A stretch of DNA of 64,000 nucleotides from Labia minor. Lineage: Eukaryota; Arthropoda; Insecta; Dermaptera; Spongiphoridae. Under the pieces are notes generated by a model, which saw only the letters and a list, made by a program, of their open reading frames with translations, ran no database searches and was not told the DNA's origin. Position numbers and translations under genes: made by a program. The stretch lies in the NCBI GenBank assembly GCA_963082975.1, contig OY720350.1, positions 19,004,910 through 19,068,909 of the forward strand. Direction: 5' to 3'. This document shows, in pieces, positions 11,512 through 23,655 of this stretch. Each line of letters opens with the position of its first letter. Positions within the stretch are counted from its first letter, which is position 1.

Positions 11512-11908
11512 GTGTATATATGTAGACAAGATTACGCAAAAACGGTTTGAGCTAGAATAATGAAATTTGGTATACGGGCACTATTCAAAATTCGTTGTTT
11601 TCTATCAACTTTTGAGAAATGTAGTTCAACCATTACCTACCACGTTTTGATTTTTAAAGTGTTCGTAAAAATAAAGATATATGTTTGATAGTTTTTCACA
11701 TCATTAAAAATTGTATAAAACTGCTATATATAGAATTTCAGCTTGATTGAATTGCTGAAAGTACCGGAATTAATTCCATCAACACACGCTGTTTTAATAA
11801 TATTATTTATTAATTTTAATTTATAATTTATAATTAAATAAATTTAATTTAAATATATTATATGTTATTTAATCCAATTCAAATTGCGAGATACACACTC
11901 CAGCTTAT
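11362..11908 (+). mobile_element. HINE-like repeat family A, copy 4
   Basis: Begins TACTATCTCG and includes GCGATCACGAAAATTTTCGA and a (TG)n(TA)n microsatellite (about 11474-11512). It carries the AAATTTGGTA block and ends CACTCCAGCTTAT. The CACGTG block is deleted, with AATTAATTCC joined to ATCAACACACGC. The hairpin is degraded on its left arm. Confidence 0.85.
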
Positions 11909-12018
11909 ATTATTTTGCAATCAATTTTAGTATATAGTGATTTGGTTTAAAACTGTTTATACGCTTGTTGCAATGAGAAAAGTTGCTGAGAAAGTTTTGT
12001 CATTATTTATTTTATTTA

Positions 12019-12235
12019 TTCAACACCCACAAAGTTGACTATTCGGTCTTGGTTTGGACCATCTTCAGAGCTAAATAATTAAAAGGAGTAATTATAAAAT
12101 TACAAAATTCATCAATATATAATTATATTAAAAAATTTATGTTCATTCATTCTAATTATAAATATTATATTCTCCTTGTTATTATCCAGCTCTGATGATT
12201 GCCGAAACGTCAGCTTATTGGACATTAAATAAATA
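12019..12235. other. Inverted pair of hammerhead-like modules (possible Penelope-like remnant)
   Basis: Two related modules face outward. On the minus strand (about 12072-12019) the order is AGCTCTGAAGA, a stem GGTC/GACC with loop CAAACCAA, then GAATAGTCAAC. On the plus strand (about 12188-12230) it is AGCTCTGATGATTGCCGAAA followed by CGTCAGC. CTGANGA, a short stem and GAAA is the order of the hammerhead ribozyme core, and Penelope-like retroelements are known to carry such ribozymes. The minus copy has GAAT for GAAA and the plus copy has lost stem II, so activity is doubtful. Confidence 0.35.
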
Positions 12236-13196
12236 TAATAATACAAACATTCTTTTATTCATTTTTCTCTTTCATCAAATTTATATATGTACAATAAAAA
12301 TCAATGATTTGTAAATCTGAAAATATATTTAATAATTTTATTTAAACGATATTTTTTTTATTTTATTAATTTCAATTTATTTATTTGATATAACATATAA
12401 CAAATTAATTTGTCAAGAATCCTAACCAAAGTAATTCTACTTAAGTTTTCTTATCTGTCAAATGTTAAATACCAAAAATTACAAAATTGTTTTTTCCTTC
12501 TGTTTTCCTGTTGTTTTTTGTTTTTTTACTATTTTATATGTCAGTTTGTCAATCTCTTTTATTTGTTCAAAAAGTATCAATTATTTATTGACCCCATTTA
12601 TCTATTTAGTTATTTCCTGTTTATCTTTTTTTCTTAATTTTTATTTTACCTTATTAATTGCTATCATCCTATCCTATCCTATCCTATTCTAAAAGAATCA
12701 ACCATCTGATATTATTAATTTTTTTAATAGAAAAAATTCTGTGCAATTACCTAAAACTTTTTTCTTGGAAACTTAATTTCATTAAATGAAGAAATATTTT
12801 AGAATGGTAAGAATTTCAATCTTTTAAGCTTCATTTAAATGTAATAGACGATTGCGGATGCATTACGCTCCCATTTCCGGGTAAATTAGATAAAGATCGA
12901 ATTGATAACTTAACTGCAAAGGCATCTTCTGAATCCAGATGTGAATGTATTATCTCTTGCAATAGTAACTACCTTGTTAAATTCTCATCACTCCATTATA
13001 ACATGAATAGATTGTTTATATTCTACTGATGATGAAGAACAATGCCTCCAAATTGTTATCTCATATATTATTAGAATTTGTTGAGTTTTATTAAAAACAA
13101 AAACATAATTTTAAAATACGATATGTGGAATCATTAAAAGTAATGATATAAAATATAAATATAATTTTTTTTTTATAAAATAACGTTTTTCTCCTG
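12236..13196. other. No gene seen; (ATCCT)n microsatellite
   Basis: AT-rich. A short (TATCC)n run lies at about 12664-12688. The overlapping hydrophobic ORFs at 12410-12692 are T-rich chance frames without domain evidence. Confidence 0.55.
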
Positions 13197-13607
13197 AACT
13201 AAAAAGAATAAAATAATTTTTCTATAAGCCTGACAAAGTTTATGGATGAATTGCTTCATATTCAACGAAAAACGTTGGGCGCATTAAGTTTTATTTATTT
13301 ATATGAAAAATCAAGTCAAATTTTTTTTTAATAATAAAAATTTTATTAAACACAAATTGTCAAAAAATTTTATTATGGAATAAAATTGTAAATTTAAGAG
13401 CTAAGAAATTAATCTTTTATTATTGTTTACTGTAATATACTTATATCAAATTATGTGTGTGTAACAAAATTTAAAAGAATTTTTATTAAATTTACATAAT
13501 ATCAATCTAATCCAAAAAGTTTTTAGTTGAATATGAAGCAATTCATCCATATAAACTTTGTCAGGCTTATAGAGAAAAATGATTTTATTCTTTTTAGTCA
13601 AATTTAA
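13197..13607. mobile_element. Foldback element with ~75-bp arms
   Basis: The left arm (about 13198-13273) and right arm (about 13525-13603) are near-complementary. Both contain ATAAGCCTGACAAAGTTTAT and GGATGAATTGCTTCATATTC or the complement. The middle of about 250 bp is AT-rich and non-coding. The superfamily is not determined. Confidence 0.82.
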
Positions 13608-14893
13608 AAACAAAAATCAATAGCATATTCAATGGAAATAGATCACTGGTCAATATATAATTACAGTTTAACTATTCAAATTTGCGAATTAATTGCATTT
13701 TTTAAATTTTAATCACCATCACTCAAATTACTTCGGTCGGCGATGGCTGCCTCTAGCAACCCCGTATAATTTCTACTAAAAAAAAATCATTTTTAATATC
13801 TTTAATATAAATAATAATATTAAAATAATCTCTAGCATATAAATTATATCATCAATTATTTATAATATACATTTTATTATCATCATTATATTTTAAAAAA
13901 ATGTGTGAATATTTGTGAAAATTTATTTTTATTAAAAACACCCTAGAATTAATTTCTAATAATGAAATCATAAAATTTCTATTTTTTTTTTAAATTTTTA
14001 AAAATAAATCGGAAGAATTCCAAAAAGGAAAAAAGAAATTAATTTAATTCAATGGAGCCTATCGGAAAAAAAAATTCTACATGTGTTTGACAGGTTTTAT
14101 GTCATAATTAGACCTCCCTCTTTTTCCTCATCACATATAAGGCAACACTAATTTCGTGATTCACGACAATTTAATATATGTAAATTTAATTATAAATTTA
14201 ATTGGCGTCTCCAATCTTACCATTTAAAAATTATTTTTATTTGAAATGTAAAATTATAATGAAAGAATCTGATTATCCATCATTGATAAAATTATAAACA
14301 AAAGAAGGAAATAAAATTTTTATATATATATATATATATTTATATAGTATATAGTATATAGACAAAATTCTTGAATGTTTAGATTAATTTAAGAGGGGAA
14401 TAAAGCAGATGATGAACGGGTCAAAGGATAAGGCCAGGCAAATAAAATTCTGACAACAGAGCCGTGAGGATAAAATTTTAATGCAATTAATTTTACTCTT
14501 CAACATGTTGTTGAATATCTTAAAATTAGTCAATTAAAATTCTAAACGAATTAGAATATAAATAAAAAAAAGAGAGAAAGAAATAGAAAAAAAAAATAAA
14601 TAAATAGATATGGTAATAAATCATTAAAGGATTAAAATTTTATCCGCTGATAATTGATTATATATAAAAAATATAAAGCTTGACCGGAATAAGAATTACT
14701 TTTAATTTCTTGCATCAAATTAATTTCTTATTGAGATATAAATTTTGTTTGAATTTGGACATATGCATATATAAATATAATATTATATAAACATTCACCC
14801 CTAAAGAGAACCGAACTGACCAGATAAGAATTTTAATTTTTCTAATATCAATATACTCTCATATTTTAATAATCAATAAACTCAATCATTTTT
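13608..14893. other. No gene seen
   Basis: AT-rich DNA. A (TA)n run lies at about 14320-14350. No recognised repeat or coding frame. Confidence 0.5.
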
Positions 14894-15241
14894 ACCGATC
14901 GACGATAGGAAGGAAAGGGTTATTTTCACATTAGGAGATTTTTTACATATCTCCACGAATCATGCACTTTGTATTGGTTTTATCCTCGGGAAAAATCATC
15001 TTCATTAGTTTTTTCTTAATTTAAAATTATAGGACGTCATCCAGCTATTCATGACGTGACAACCAGCGCCTCCTTATATATTATAAATAAAATAAAATTA
15101 AAAATTTTTATGTTATATCCATATCTGTTTTTTATTGCATTAATAGATACATTTAAATTATTTGAAATTGTTTCTGTAGCTGGAAATTAATTTATTTCAA
15201 ACGGTCGGTCGATTTTGTGCCTGGCCACAGGTCAACTTATT
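14894..15241 (+). mobile_element. HINE-like repeat family C, copy 2 (short form)
   Basis: Starts at the internal ACCGATCGACGATAGGAAGG that full-length C copies carry downstream of their microsatellite. It runs to the 3' subterminal repeat ACGGTCGGTCGATTTTG, the hairpin CCTG-GCCA-CAGG and CAACTTAT. It lacks the microsatellite half. The two CRE-like sites of the family are present in mutated form (15032-15039 and 15052-15059). Confidence 0.85.
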
Positions 15242-16340
15242 ACACTAATTTTGAAATGCTTCTCTTTTATGTAAAAATTCTATGTAAAATAATCAATGTA
15301 GTAAAAATAAAATTTAAAAGATGTTAAAATATATTCAATTAAAATGTAATTATTGTAATTTGGAACCATTATATAAATTAAATAAAATTATAAAAATAAA
15401 TAAATATAAAACTTTAAGAATTGGGTATTGCAAATATAATTAAATTGACTCCATTCTACTATATTTTCCTCATAATTACTTTTATTTATAATCATTGTAA
15501 TGTTTTGATATCGATATTTACTAATTTTTTAATTTTCTCCAGATCGATTCTTTACCTTTATTACCCCCATAATCCAGCGGTTTCCAAACTGGGAGGCACA
15601 GATTATTGCTAAGCGAGGTCCCAAAAATGTTTAATAAAAATGATTTTTTTACCATTCTAAGTATAAATAAATAATCATGTGATAGTTGACTAAAAAAGAA
15701 GCTTTAAAATGAACTTATTTAAAATATGTTTTTATTACTATATCTATTAAAAAAAATAAAAGATGGGGAGGCATACTATCATAAAGATTGGAAACCAATT
15801 CAATTCAATTCAATTATTATTTCATCTTCACACTTAAAGAATATTTTTTAATTAAAAATATAAAATTAAATAACATTTAACATATTTACAATGGTGCTTC
15901 TTAAATTTCAGACTAAATTTTATATACATAAATAATGAAAATTAAAAATTAAATGACATCGAAAAAAAATAAGACACCATCAAGTGAACCGATTATGTTT
16001 GATTATAGAGATATAGTTATTTTTTTTTTGTCGTTTTCACAATCTTTTCCTTTTCTATCATATAATTTTATTGTCATACACTCTAGTTATATTCCGTCAG
16101 GTCAAGTTCATGGTGAAGGTTGTATTTAATGGAATAATTTAACAAAACAATCATATACATATAAATAATAGCTCTATAATAATTTATACTATAGTTATAT
16201 TATGTATTTTTAAATCCGAAAAAAAATAATAACCAACTTCATGTCTGATTGCATGTTAATTTTATTAAATGGATTATTGAGTTTATATTAAATTTAATTT
16301 AGTACATAATTTTAGAAAGAGAGGTCGTAATTAATAACTA
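15242..16340. other. No gene seen apart from one hAT-like MITE
   Basis: AT-rich. The only structured item is the MITE at 15575-15797. The small ORF at 15421-15612 overlaps it and is not a gene. Confidence 0.5.
15575..15797. mobile_element. hAT-like MITE (CAGCGGTTTCC end)
   Basis: Left end CAGCGGTTTCCAAACTGGG, right end GATTGGAAACCA. The ends are imperfect inverted repeats of the hAT type, and GGGAGGCA recurs inside near both ends. I could not find a clean 8-bp target duplication, because the right flank is an (ATTCA)n run. Confidence 0.55.
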
Positions 16341-16822
16341 CGAGGGTCATTTAACAAGTACTTAGCCTCACCGCCCGATGGCGCTGCTATCACAAAAGAG
16401 TTTTACCATCATGTAGTACATTCTTTTACTAGCCTACTGTCAAAGTTTCAGTTAATTACCTTCACTAGTTTTGTTTTGACAGCCTTTGGAAGCGAGCGTG
16501 TCGATCACTTCTTCAAAAATGGAAAAAGAGAACAATATCGTTCGGTGATTAGATTCTTATTTTTGGAAGGGAAAACGCGCAGCGAAATCAAAGATCGCTT
16601 GGTGGCTGTGTGCGGTGACTCTTCTCCTTCGAGAAGGACTTCAAAAATTGGTTCTGTATAACAAAAAAAAACGCTCGCTTCCAAAGGCGGTCAAAACAAA
16701 ACTAGTGAAGGTAATTGACTGAGACTTTGTCAGTAGGCTAGTAAAAGAATGTACTACATGATGGTAAAACTCTCTTGTTATAGCAGCGCCATCGGGCGGT
16801 GAGGCTAAGTACTTGTAGATCA
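16341..16822 (+). mobile_element. Long-TIR mariner deletion derivative
   Basis: Arms of about 150 bp are inverted: 16355-16500 (GTACTTAGCCTCACCGCCCG to GCGAGCG) and 16670-16816. The left end follows TA and reads CGAGGGTCATTTAAC; the right end is degraded. The centre encodes REQYRSVIRFLFLEGKTRSE followed by IKDRLVAVCGDSSPS. This is the N-terminal helix-turn-helix of mariner-type transposases, with catalytic residues absent. An internal deletion joins it to the right arm. Confidence 0.85.
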
Positions 16823-16901
16823 CATATAATATAATATTAATATACGACAAACATATTATTATTTAATATTAATAAAGGAATTTTGTAAATGATACCACAT
16901 A

Positions 16902-17113
16902 ATTATACTTTAATGCACTTTTATTAAAATACACAAAAAATAGAACGTTTCGATTGCTCTTTTTGTAATCGTTATCAAGTTACTGCATTGCACTTATAAC
17001 TGCCGACTGTTTCTGGTCGTTCTGATTGGGTAGTTACTTGATAACGATTGCAGAAAGAGAAATCGAAAGGTATTTTTGTGTCTTTTAATAAAAGTACATT
17101 AAAGTATAATTAA
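16902..17113. mobile_element. Foldback element with ~80-bp arms
   Basis: Left arm AATTATACTTTAATGCACTT to CGTTATCAAGTTACT and right arm AGTTACTTGATAACGATTGC to AAAGTATAATT are near-perfect complements around a core of about 45 bp. Each arm, read outward, has a GATT(A/G)C...GCAATC-type stem followed by GAAA(C/G)G, echoing the module order seen at 12019-12235. Confidence 0.82.
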
Positions 17114-18254
17114 TAACCCAAAGTTTTGATAATTATTAATTATTTTTATATTCTATAGAAGATGGGTGGGCTTAAGGCTTGTCAATGAGAGCTGCAACCC
17201 ACTTTTTTATATTTTAAGAAGAGCCAAATGACAACACAAATTCAAATTTATTTAATAGGGTTACAGTGTCTAGCAAAATATCTAGAAGACAAAAGAAATA
17301 AATAAAATACTATAAAATTTATTTAAAATAATATTAGTTATATATTTTTTAATTAGTTTAACGAACTACAGTTAAAAAATTACTGAAATTATTATAATAA
17401 CAAAAAAAAAACAAATAATATATTTAAATTTTCAATAGGACTCGGATTTACTCAAATTTGAGGAGTTTCAAGGATATATTTTGTTTTCTCTTTATACTTT
17501 AAATTTTTTTTTTTGAGTTCATTGTGTCTTAATTTTAATTTTTTATCTAACTAGAATCACCTTCTCTTTATATATTTAATTTTAACAAAATTAAAAATCA
17601 AATATTTAACTAATTTATTTAATTTTTCTATTTAGTATTTATATTAGCATAATATGATTTTATTTAAGCAATTGGCGTTGTCAATAATCAATTATATTCT
17701 TTTGCACGATAAAAACACATTAATTTTATCTAGAATTTGATTGATTTATTTATTTTTTATTTTTTTTATTAAATTTAATCTATTAGGAAATCGCGTATAG
17801 AATTTTTTGGCCGTTTACCAATAGTTAAAAAGAAGTTGTAAATATATAAATAAATATATGAAAATTAATTCTGAATTCACATCTTCGTCTATTATAAAGG
17901 TGAACATGTTTTATGTCAACTATAAATCATTGCTACAATATTGAATCTCCTCTCTTATTCTATGAATGGTAATTGTTTCTTTCATTCTCTTCATGTATGC
18001 TCTTTAACATTTTTTTCCTGTCTGTGAATGAACCATCGATGACTCGGCCAGCCGCTTGCTTTTATTATTATTTTATTAACACACAAGGAATATATAGCTA
18101 TATATATTTGAAGGGTTATATGATAATTAATTAATTACATGCAATCTTGTATTCTGGCCATTAGATTGAATGGTTTGTTTTTGAAGTCAAGTGGTTATTG
18201 TTATTATTGTGATGTAATGTTTTTAAAAAATATTAATTATATTAATTAAAAACT
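17114..18254. other. No gene seen
   Basis: AT-rich DNA with long T runs; nothing recognised. Confidence 0.5.
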
Positions 18255-18310
18255 AGCTGCTCCGAGCGCCCTCGGCGCTCTTCACACCTAGACAGGGGCT
18301 CCGCCCCCTG
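18255..18310. repeat. Pair of GC-rich hairpins in AT-rich DNA
   Basis: GAGCGCC-CTCG-GCGCTC (about 18270-18283) and GGGGCTCCGCCCC (about 18294-18306) can each form a tight stem. The surroundings (CTAGCTGCTCCGAG before, GTACCCCCGAGTGATACATA after) look like the end of an unrecognised mobile element. Confidence 0.5.
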
Positions 18311-18478
18311 TACCCCCGAGTGATACATAGTATTTGGTTGAATGTCTGTATGTAAAAGGTTTTCATCCATTTTGTTTCAATCAGTATAAGTAGATAAGAC
18401 ATGTATTTGTTTTCTTGTAAAATATATTTTAATTTAATCAGTAAATTAATTATATATTATTATTGTATATGTTATATT

Positions 18479-19055
18479 TATCTAACTCTGTGTCTATACA
18501 CTTTTCGAAAGTTCTTAGCAGCAGCATCCACATTTCTCTAAGCGTCCCTATCCTGAGCTACAACCAAGTCCTACCCAGTCCCATCTCTCCCATGTCCCTT
18601 CCTTCATTGTCCACCCACCTTGGTCCTTGGTCTTCCACCGGATGTTTCCCAATCGGTCTCTCCTAATTTCTAGTTTCTCCAATTCCAACCACGTCCCCTT
18701 CCCATCCCTGCCTTCTTGATTATTTATTTCTCGTTATGCTATCTCCGTCATCCCCCTGTGACCTCATCATCTTTTGGCCTATAAATGCTGCGAACAATAT
18801 TAATCTCACAAATACTAAAATCTACTCTCGTCTCACAGAGTCATCGATAGGGTGACCAAACGTCCCGTCTTTAGGTGCTCTGTCCCAAAAATGTCTTCGG
18901 GACACCCTACTGTTTTTTCAATATTTAGGACATTTCGTAATTTTTTTTCAAAATTTTTTCAATTTAGTTCTAAAAAAAAGGTATACCGTTTGTCCCGGTT
19001 TGGTGTTTTCGAAATATGGTCACCCTAGTCATCGATCAACATGAAAACTAATTGT
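18479..19055 (-). mobile_element. Non-LTR retrotransposon 3' fragment, copy L1
   Basis: Minus-strand relative of the fragments at 29487, 41512, 44600 and 53109. Shared blocks on the minus strand are GACGAGAGTAGATTT, GCAGCATTTATAGG, GATGAGGTCAC and AAGAACTTTCGA, and its 3' end ACACAGAGTTAGATA faces left. It is heavily decayed, and the hAT MITE at 18848-19027 interrupts it. The 67-codon ORF at 18463-18666 is antisense to it and is not a gene. Confidence 0.75.
18848..19027. mobile_element. hAT MITE (TAGGGTGACC ends) with perfect 8-bp duplication
   Basis: Ends TAGGGTGACC and GGTCACCCTA are exact inverted repeats. The flanking 8 bp, GTCATCGA, are identical on both sides (18840-18847 and 19028-19035), which is the hAT signature. 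There is no coding sequence. It lies inside the LINE fragment L1, so it is younger than that fragment. Confidence 0.9.
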
Positions 19056-21697
19056 TTTATATATTTTCATTTTGATCTTCTTTGATGAGATAAGCCCCTT
19101 TACTGCATAATAACAGGCGTTTCTCAATTTCAACGTCGATTTAAATTATTCTCGAATATTATTATCCTTCGTGATTAGAGATCTTAAGTATTTAAATATT
19201 TTTATACTTTTTCAAATTCTACATTTTGTATGTTAATTGTATGTAAGTCGTATCCGTATCATAATTCTTGAATTTTATTGTTTAATTACATTTCGGTTGA
19301 TTTTTCCCCAATTTCTCTAATCATATGTCTCCTCTTCCAGTCCAATTCATTTACCTATCAATGTTGCATAAGGCATTTAAATTTCTTAATTTGGCTAGAA
19401 CACTCCATTTTTTAAAATTTTAAATAGAGGGAGAGAGAGAGGTTCTAATTATATATAATATATATCTGTTTCTATGACAGCAAAAAAGTAAACAAATTAC
19501 ATACATACAAACGCTCTCCTTTATATATATTTCTGGAAAATGGAACACCCGCAGCTTAGCTCAGGAGTTACCTAAGATTCTAATTTCTTTTTTATTTTTC
19601 ATCATTTGAGGTTCCCTTCACCTCAGAAAAATTTGGTTACCTTACTCCTTGTAGTTTAGGCTCTGGAGTTTTTTGCGTACAGACGGACACTATCGTATTA
19701 AATATATAGATTCCTCTTTTAATTATTATAAATTATTTTGAATTTTTTCAAAATGGAAACCAATCAATATTTATCCATCAGATGGCGTGAATGAAAATTC
19801 AAATTTTATATATAGTTTTTATATATGTTTGTTTATGCACACATAATTAATTGACATAATTATTAGTTTAATTTGCCTTTTAAAATAATAAAAGTTAATA
19901 AATTTGTAAAAAAAAATATAAAACACTTTAAAAAATAAAATAAAACATGTTTTTGGCAAAATTCGAACCGCGGAGACAAAAACATAAAATCGTGCGTTTG
20001 CTCGTTGACCCTATGATGACCTTCAATATGTATTTGTCCACAAGGATAGTTGACTATCTTTTTGCCAATAATTTTCAAAATGATTTGCCAATTGCATTAA
20101 AAAATTAATTAATTATAATTAAATTATATTACTTTCTTACCTTCTTGAAATATCTATAAGAATTTTCAAAAATCTAGCTAAGTTTAAAGCTGATGAAAAA
20201 TCGATTTCAATTTGTCAAAAGAGCGAACCGACACCGGGACAGACATAGGGACAGACAGACGCCAAGTGAAGTTGAGAAAAACGTTATAAAAACAGTTTAG
20301 GAGAGTTTAGTATTTTTTAATGATATTTTTACTATCTGTAGTTTTAGGGAGAATAAACTAACAATTTAAATTATTATTATAATTCATATATAAAAAAAAC
20401 CACTTAAATTAAGAATTCCATTTTATTACTTTCACTTGCATATTTCTAATAAGGGGAAGACAAAAATTCCAACAGAAAACGTTAACTTAGAAAACAAAAC
20501 GTAAAGTCTTTTGAGTTCTCATTTCATTATCCAAGTTCAATCATTTCAGAGTGTATTTATGAATGGAAAAAGCGTAGCATAAAAACAAAAGGGTATTTGT
20601 ATCTAAAATTTCTTTTTTAAAATAGGTTTTGTTATCTGTTACAGTAACTTTTCACTATAATAGTTTACTCTTTTTTTTACATTTTTCTCTATAACCGCTA
20701 TATTTTACATTTTTCTCTATAACCGCTATATTTTGGTTAAACTTGTTCCATCAATATCACAAAAATTTATTTTTATTTTTTTTTCACATTGAAATACTCT
20801 AAAAAAAGCCTTAAATACTGATTTTCAAATAACTTTGACATTTATTATTTCTAACTATCTCATATTCTTCTCACATTGATAAAAATGAATAAATATAAAA
20901 TATGAATCTAAATAACTTTAAGAAAAACATTGCAAAAAGTAATGCCTTTGATGATAAGTGAAAGTTATGATGCTCGCAATCATATTTTTTATTTATTTAA
21001 ATAATTATTTAAATACTTTGATAATTCAGTTATATCTAAAATAAGCTTATTGAGAGAAACTAATTTAAATTTTTCTTTATTCCTTGAACCCTTCATCAGT
21101 GTTTATACATCAACATTTAGCTCTTTTTTTTGAATATATATTATTATAGTTTATTAGCATTATTAGAACGTTTCTCGATTACAATCCGGTCTTCCTTCTA
21201 CTTTTTTAAAAAAAGGGGATAACGATTTTAGGGCTGTACACCCTTATAATCCTAATAAAGGCATCCTTTTTATTATTAACCGATCATTGTCTAGGGGTAA
21301 GGTAAATAGGGGAGGCTCCAAGGGTCAAGTGGCACTAACGGAAATACATTTAGTTCAATAAGCACTCGTGAGGGCCACTTCCTGCCTAAAGTCCGGAAAT
21401 CTCAGAAGCTACTTTTTCTTCTCCATAGCAATGAAGAAGCGATGAATGTGGGTTCATATTTCTCTTTGATCCTGATCGTTTTGGATACCTTGCATTCAAT
21501 TCGGCCCTCTTCTTAAAATTAAAAATATATATATATATATTCCGACAAGAATCTCGAATTTCTTTATAAGTAATTTATTCAGTTCAACCATCGAGAAATT
21601 TAATATAATTATATTGATATTTCAAAGGTTAATATAATTATTATATCGCCAGAAAAGGATTGATTAAATTTCCTTTAATAAAGAACCGCTGATTTTT
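19056..21697. other. No gene seen; small tandem duplication and a GC-richer patch
   Basis: A 28-bp unit containing CTCTATAACCGCTATATTTT is tandemly duplicated at 20679-20734. A GC-richer stretch at about 21190-21500 (GGTAAGGTAAATAGGGGAGG and beyond) is not recognised. A patch with GACAGACATAGGGACAGACA (about 20240-20260), followed by GTTGAGAAAAACGTTATAAA, faintly recalls family A repeats. The ORF at 19863-20078 lacks domain support. Confidence 0.45.
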
Positions 21698-22240
21698 ACT
21701 ATCTCGTTTTGAAGGTTCCTGAATCATTTTCACTAAGGTTGAGAAAAATGTCTGTGTGTGTATGTATGTGTGTATGTATGTAACCAAGATTACGCAAAAA
21801 CGGTTTGAGCTAGAATGATGAAATTTGGTACATGGGCATTATTCAAAATTTGTAGTTTTCTATCAACTTTTGAGAAATATAGCTCAACCAGATGAGGGTT
21901 ATTACCTACAACACTTTGATTTTTTTTCTTCTAAAGTGACCGTAAAAATAAAGATATATGTTTGATAGTTTTTCACATGATTAAAAATTGTATAAAACTG
22001 CTATATATAGAATTTTTGCTTGATTGAATTCCTGAAAGTACCGGAATTAATTTTTTAACACTGCAAATCACGCGCCAACACGTGACGTGGTGCCTTCATC
22101 AAAGAGCCAAACATGCGCTGGTTTAATAGATATTATTTATTAATTTTAATTTACAATTAATTAAATGAATTTAAATATAATATATGTTAATTAAACCAAT
22201 TCAAATTTGCGAGATAGTCCAGTGGAGACACTCCAACTTT
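21698..22240 (+). mobile_element. HINE-like repeat family A, copy 5
   Basis: Begins ACTATCTCG directly joined to TTTTGAAGGTTCCTGAATCA (a small 5' deletion). It has a short TGTGTGTATG microsatellite (about 21750-21782) and all later blocks, including ACACGTGACGTGGTGCC. It ends GCGAGATAGTCC, then TGGAGACACTCCAAC. Confidence 0.88.
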
Positions 22241-23222
22241 TTTTCCTTTTTTTAACTATTAATATTTAAATAATCATTTTTATTCTCTCCTTCAATGAAA
22301 AAACATCTAATATCTAATTTATTATTAATTTTTAAATAATTTTTTTTTCTAAAGTATCAGATATTTCTACGTCATGAATTTTATGTAATGAATGACCTCT
22401 TGGGAATATTCTCATCATGTCAATTAATTACAAACTTGCTTTAAGAATTAAAAAAGTGCACATTATTTGTATTTTTAATAATAATGAAACAAAATTATTA
22501 AATAAAATAATTTTTATATTCATAATCAATTTTTTTTTAGATTATTTTATAAGTTGAGTTATTCAAAAAAAAAAAAAAATAAATAAATAAATAAACTTAT
22601 TTTTTTTAAATACTCATTCCTGATTTGTTTTACAAATAAAAATATATTATATAATATAATGAATTCATGGAAGATATGATAAAAAAAAATAATAAATTTA
22701 CAATACAAAACTATCATTTATATGAAATACTAATGAAATGCGAATCTTCATAATTTAGTAAATAATATAACATTCTTATAACTTCGTTTTCGGCGGACTT
22801 AGGAATTGGACTTGATTTTATAAATAAAATAAAAAGTTATTTTTATTTATTGAATGATTGTTTTACCCCATTGGAATGTAAATGGATTTGAAATGGAAAA
22901 TGATACCTCAAAACCAAATTCAAAATATTTTTAATTTAAAAATCTCTCATTTTGTATTTTTAATATTCATTTTTTTCCTTTTCTTCAAATTGTTACTTAA
23001 TTTAGCGAAATTACTTGATTGATATTAGTAAAAAAAGGTACCGTTTGTAAAATGAAATTTCTTAATCTATAAATAAAATATATTTAAAAAAAAATTACAC
23101 ATATCAAAGACATTTGGGCAGAAAACCCTGAGCTTTTATTCGATTGTTTGCTTGCGAAATTATCCAAACTTATATATATATATATATAATATACTCTAAA
23201 TTAAATTTTAATTTTAGAAATA
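22241..23222. other. No gene seen
   Basis: AT-rich, with an (AATA)n patch near 22575-22595. Nothing recognised. Confidence 0.5.
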
Positions 23223-23655
23223 CAGTGAACGCTGTATATAAACTCTATATAAGCAACTCATTTGAATAAAAAAGTTACTTATTGGGAAAAGGTGCTTATA
23301 GGAAAAAAAGGAGTATAAAAATACTTGCTGTCTGGAAAATATTTTTTCTTATTTCTATTACTAGCTAAATTGTGTCAGAATAAATATAAATAACTATTCT
23401 AATTTACAGAAATTAACTTCAATACTGACTGCACAAAACACAAACATTTTCCATCAACAGAATTTTTTTAACAATTTGAGGTTATGTTGTTGTGAACAAC
23501 TGTCAATTCAAATATTTAGCTTTAAAAGCTTAAAGTTACTTGTATAAGTAACTTTAGTTACTGTATAGACAGTTGAACTAAAAAAGTTGCTTGTATAGAG
23601 GTTGCTTACAAAGAATGTTGATTATAAAGAGATTGCTTATATAGAGCGTTCACTG
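23223..23655. mobile_element. pogo-like TA-target element
   Basis: Ends CAGTGAACGCTGTATATAA and TTATATAGAGCGTTCACTG are inverted repeats flanked by TA (23221-23222 and 23656-23657). Subterminal motifs such as ATAAGCAACT and AGTTGCTTGTATAGA repeat inside. There is no transposase ORF. The CAG terminus with a TA duplication is typical of pogo/Tigger-derived MITEs. Confidence 0.85.
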
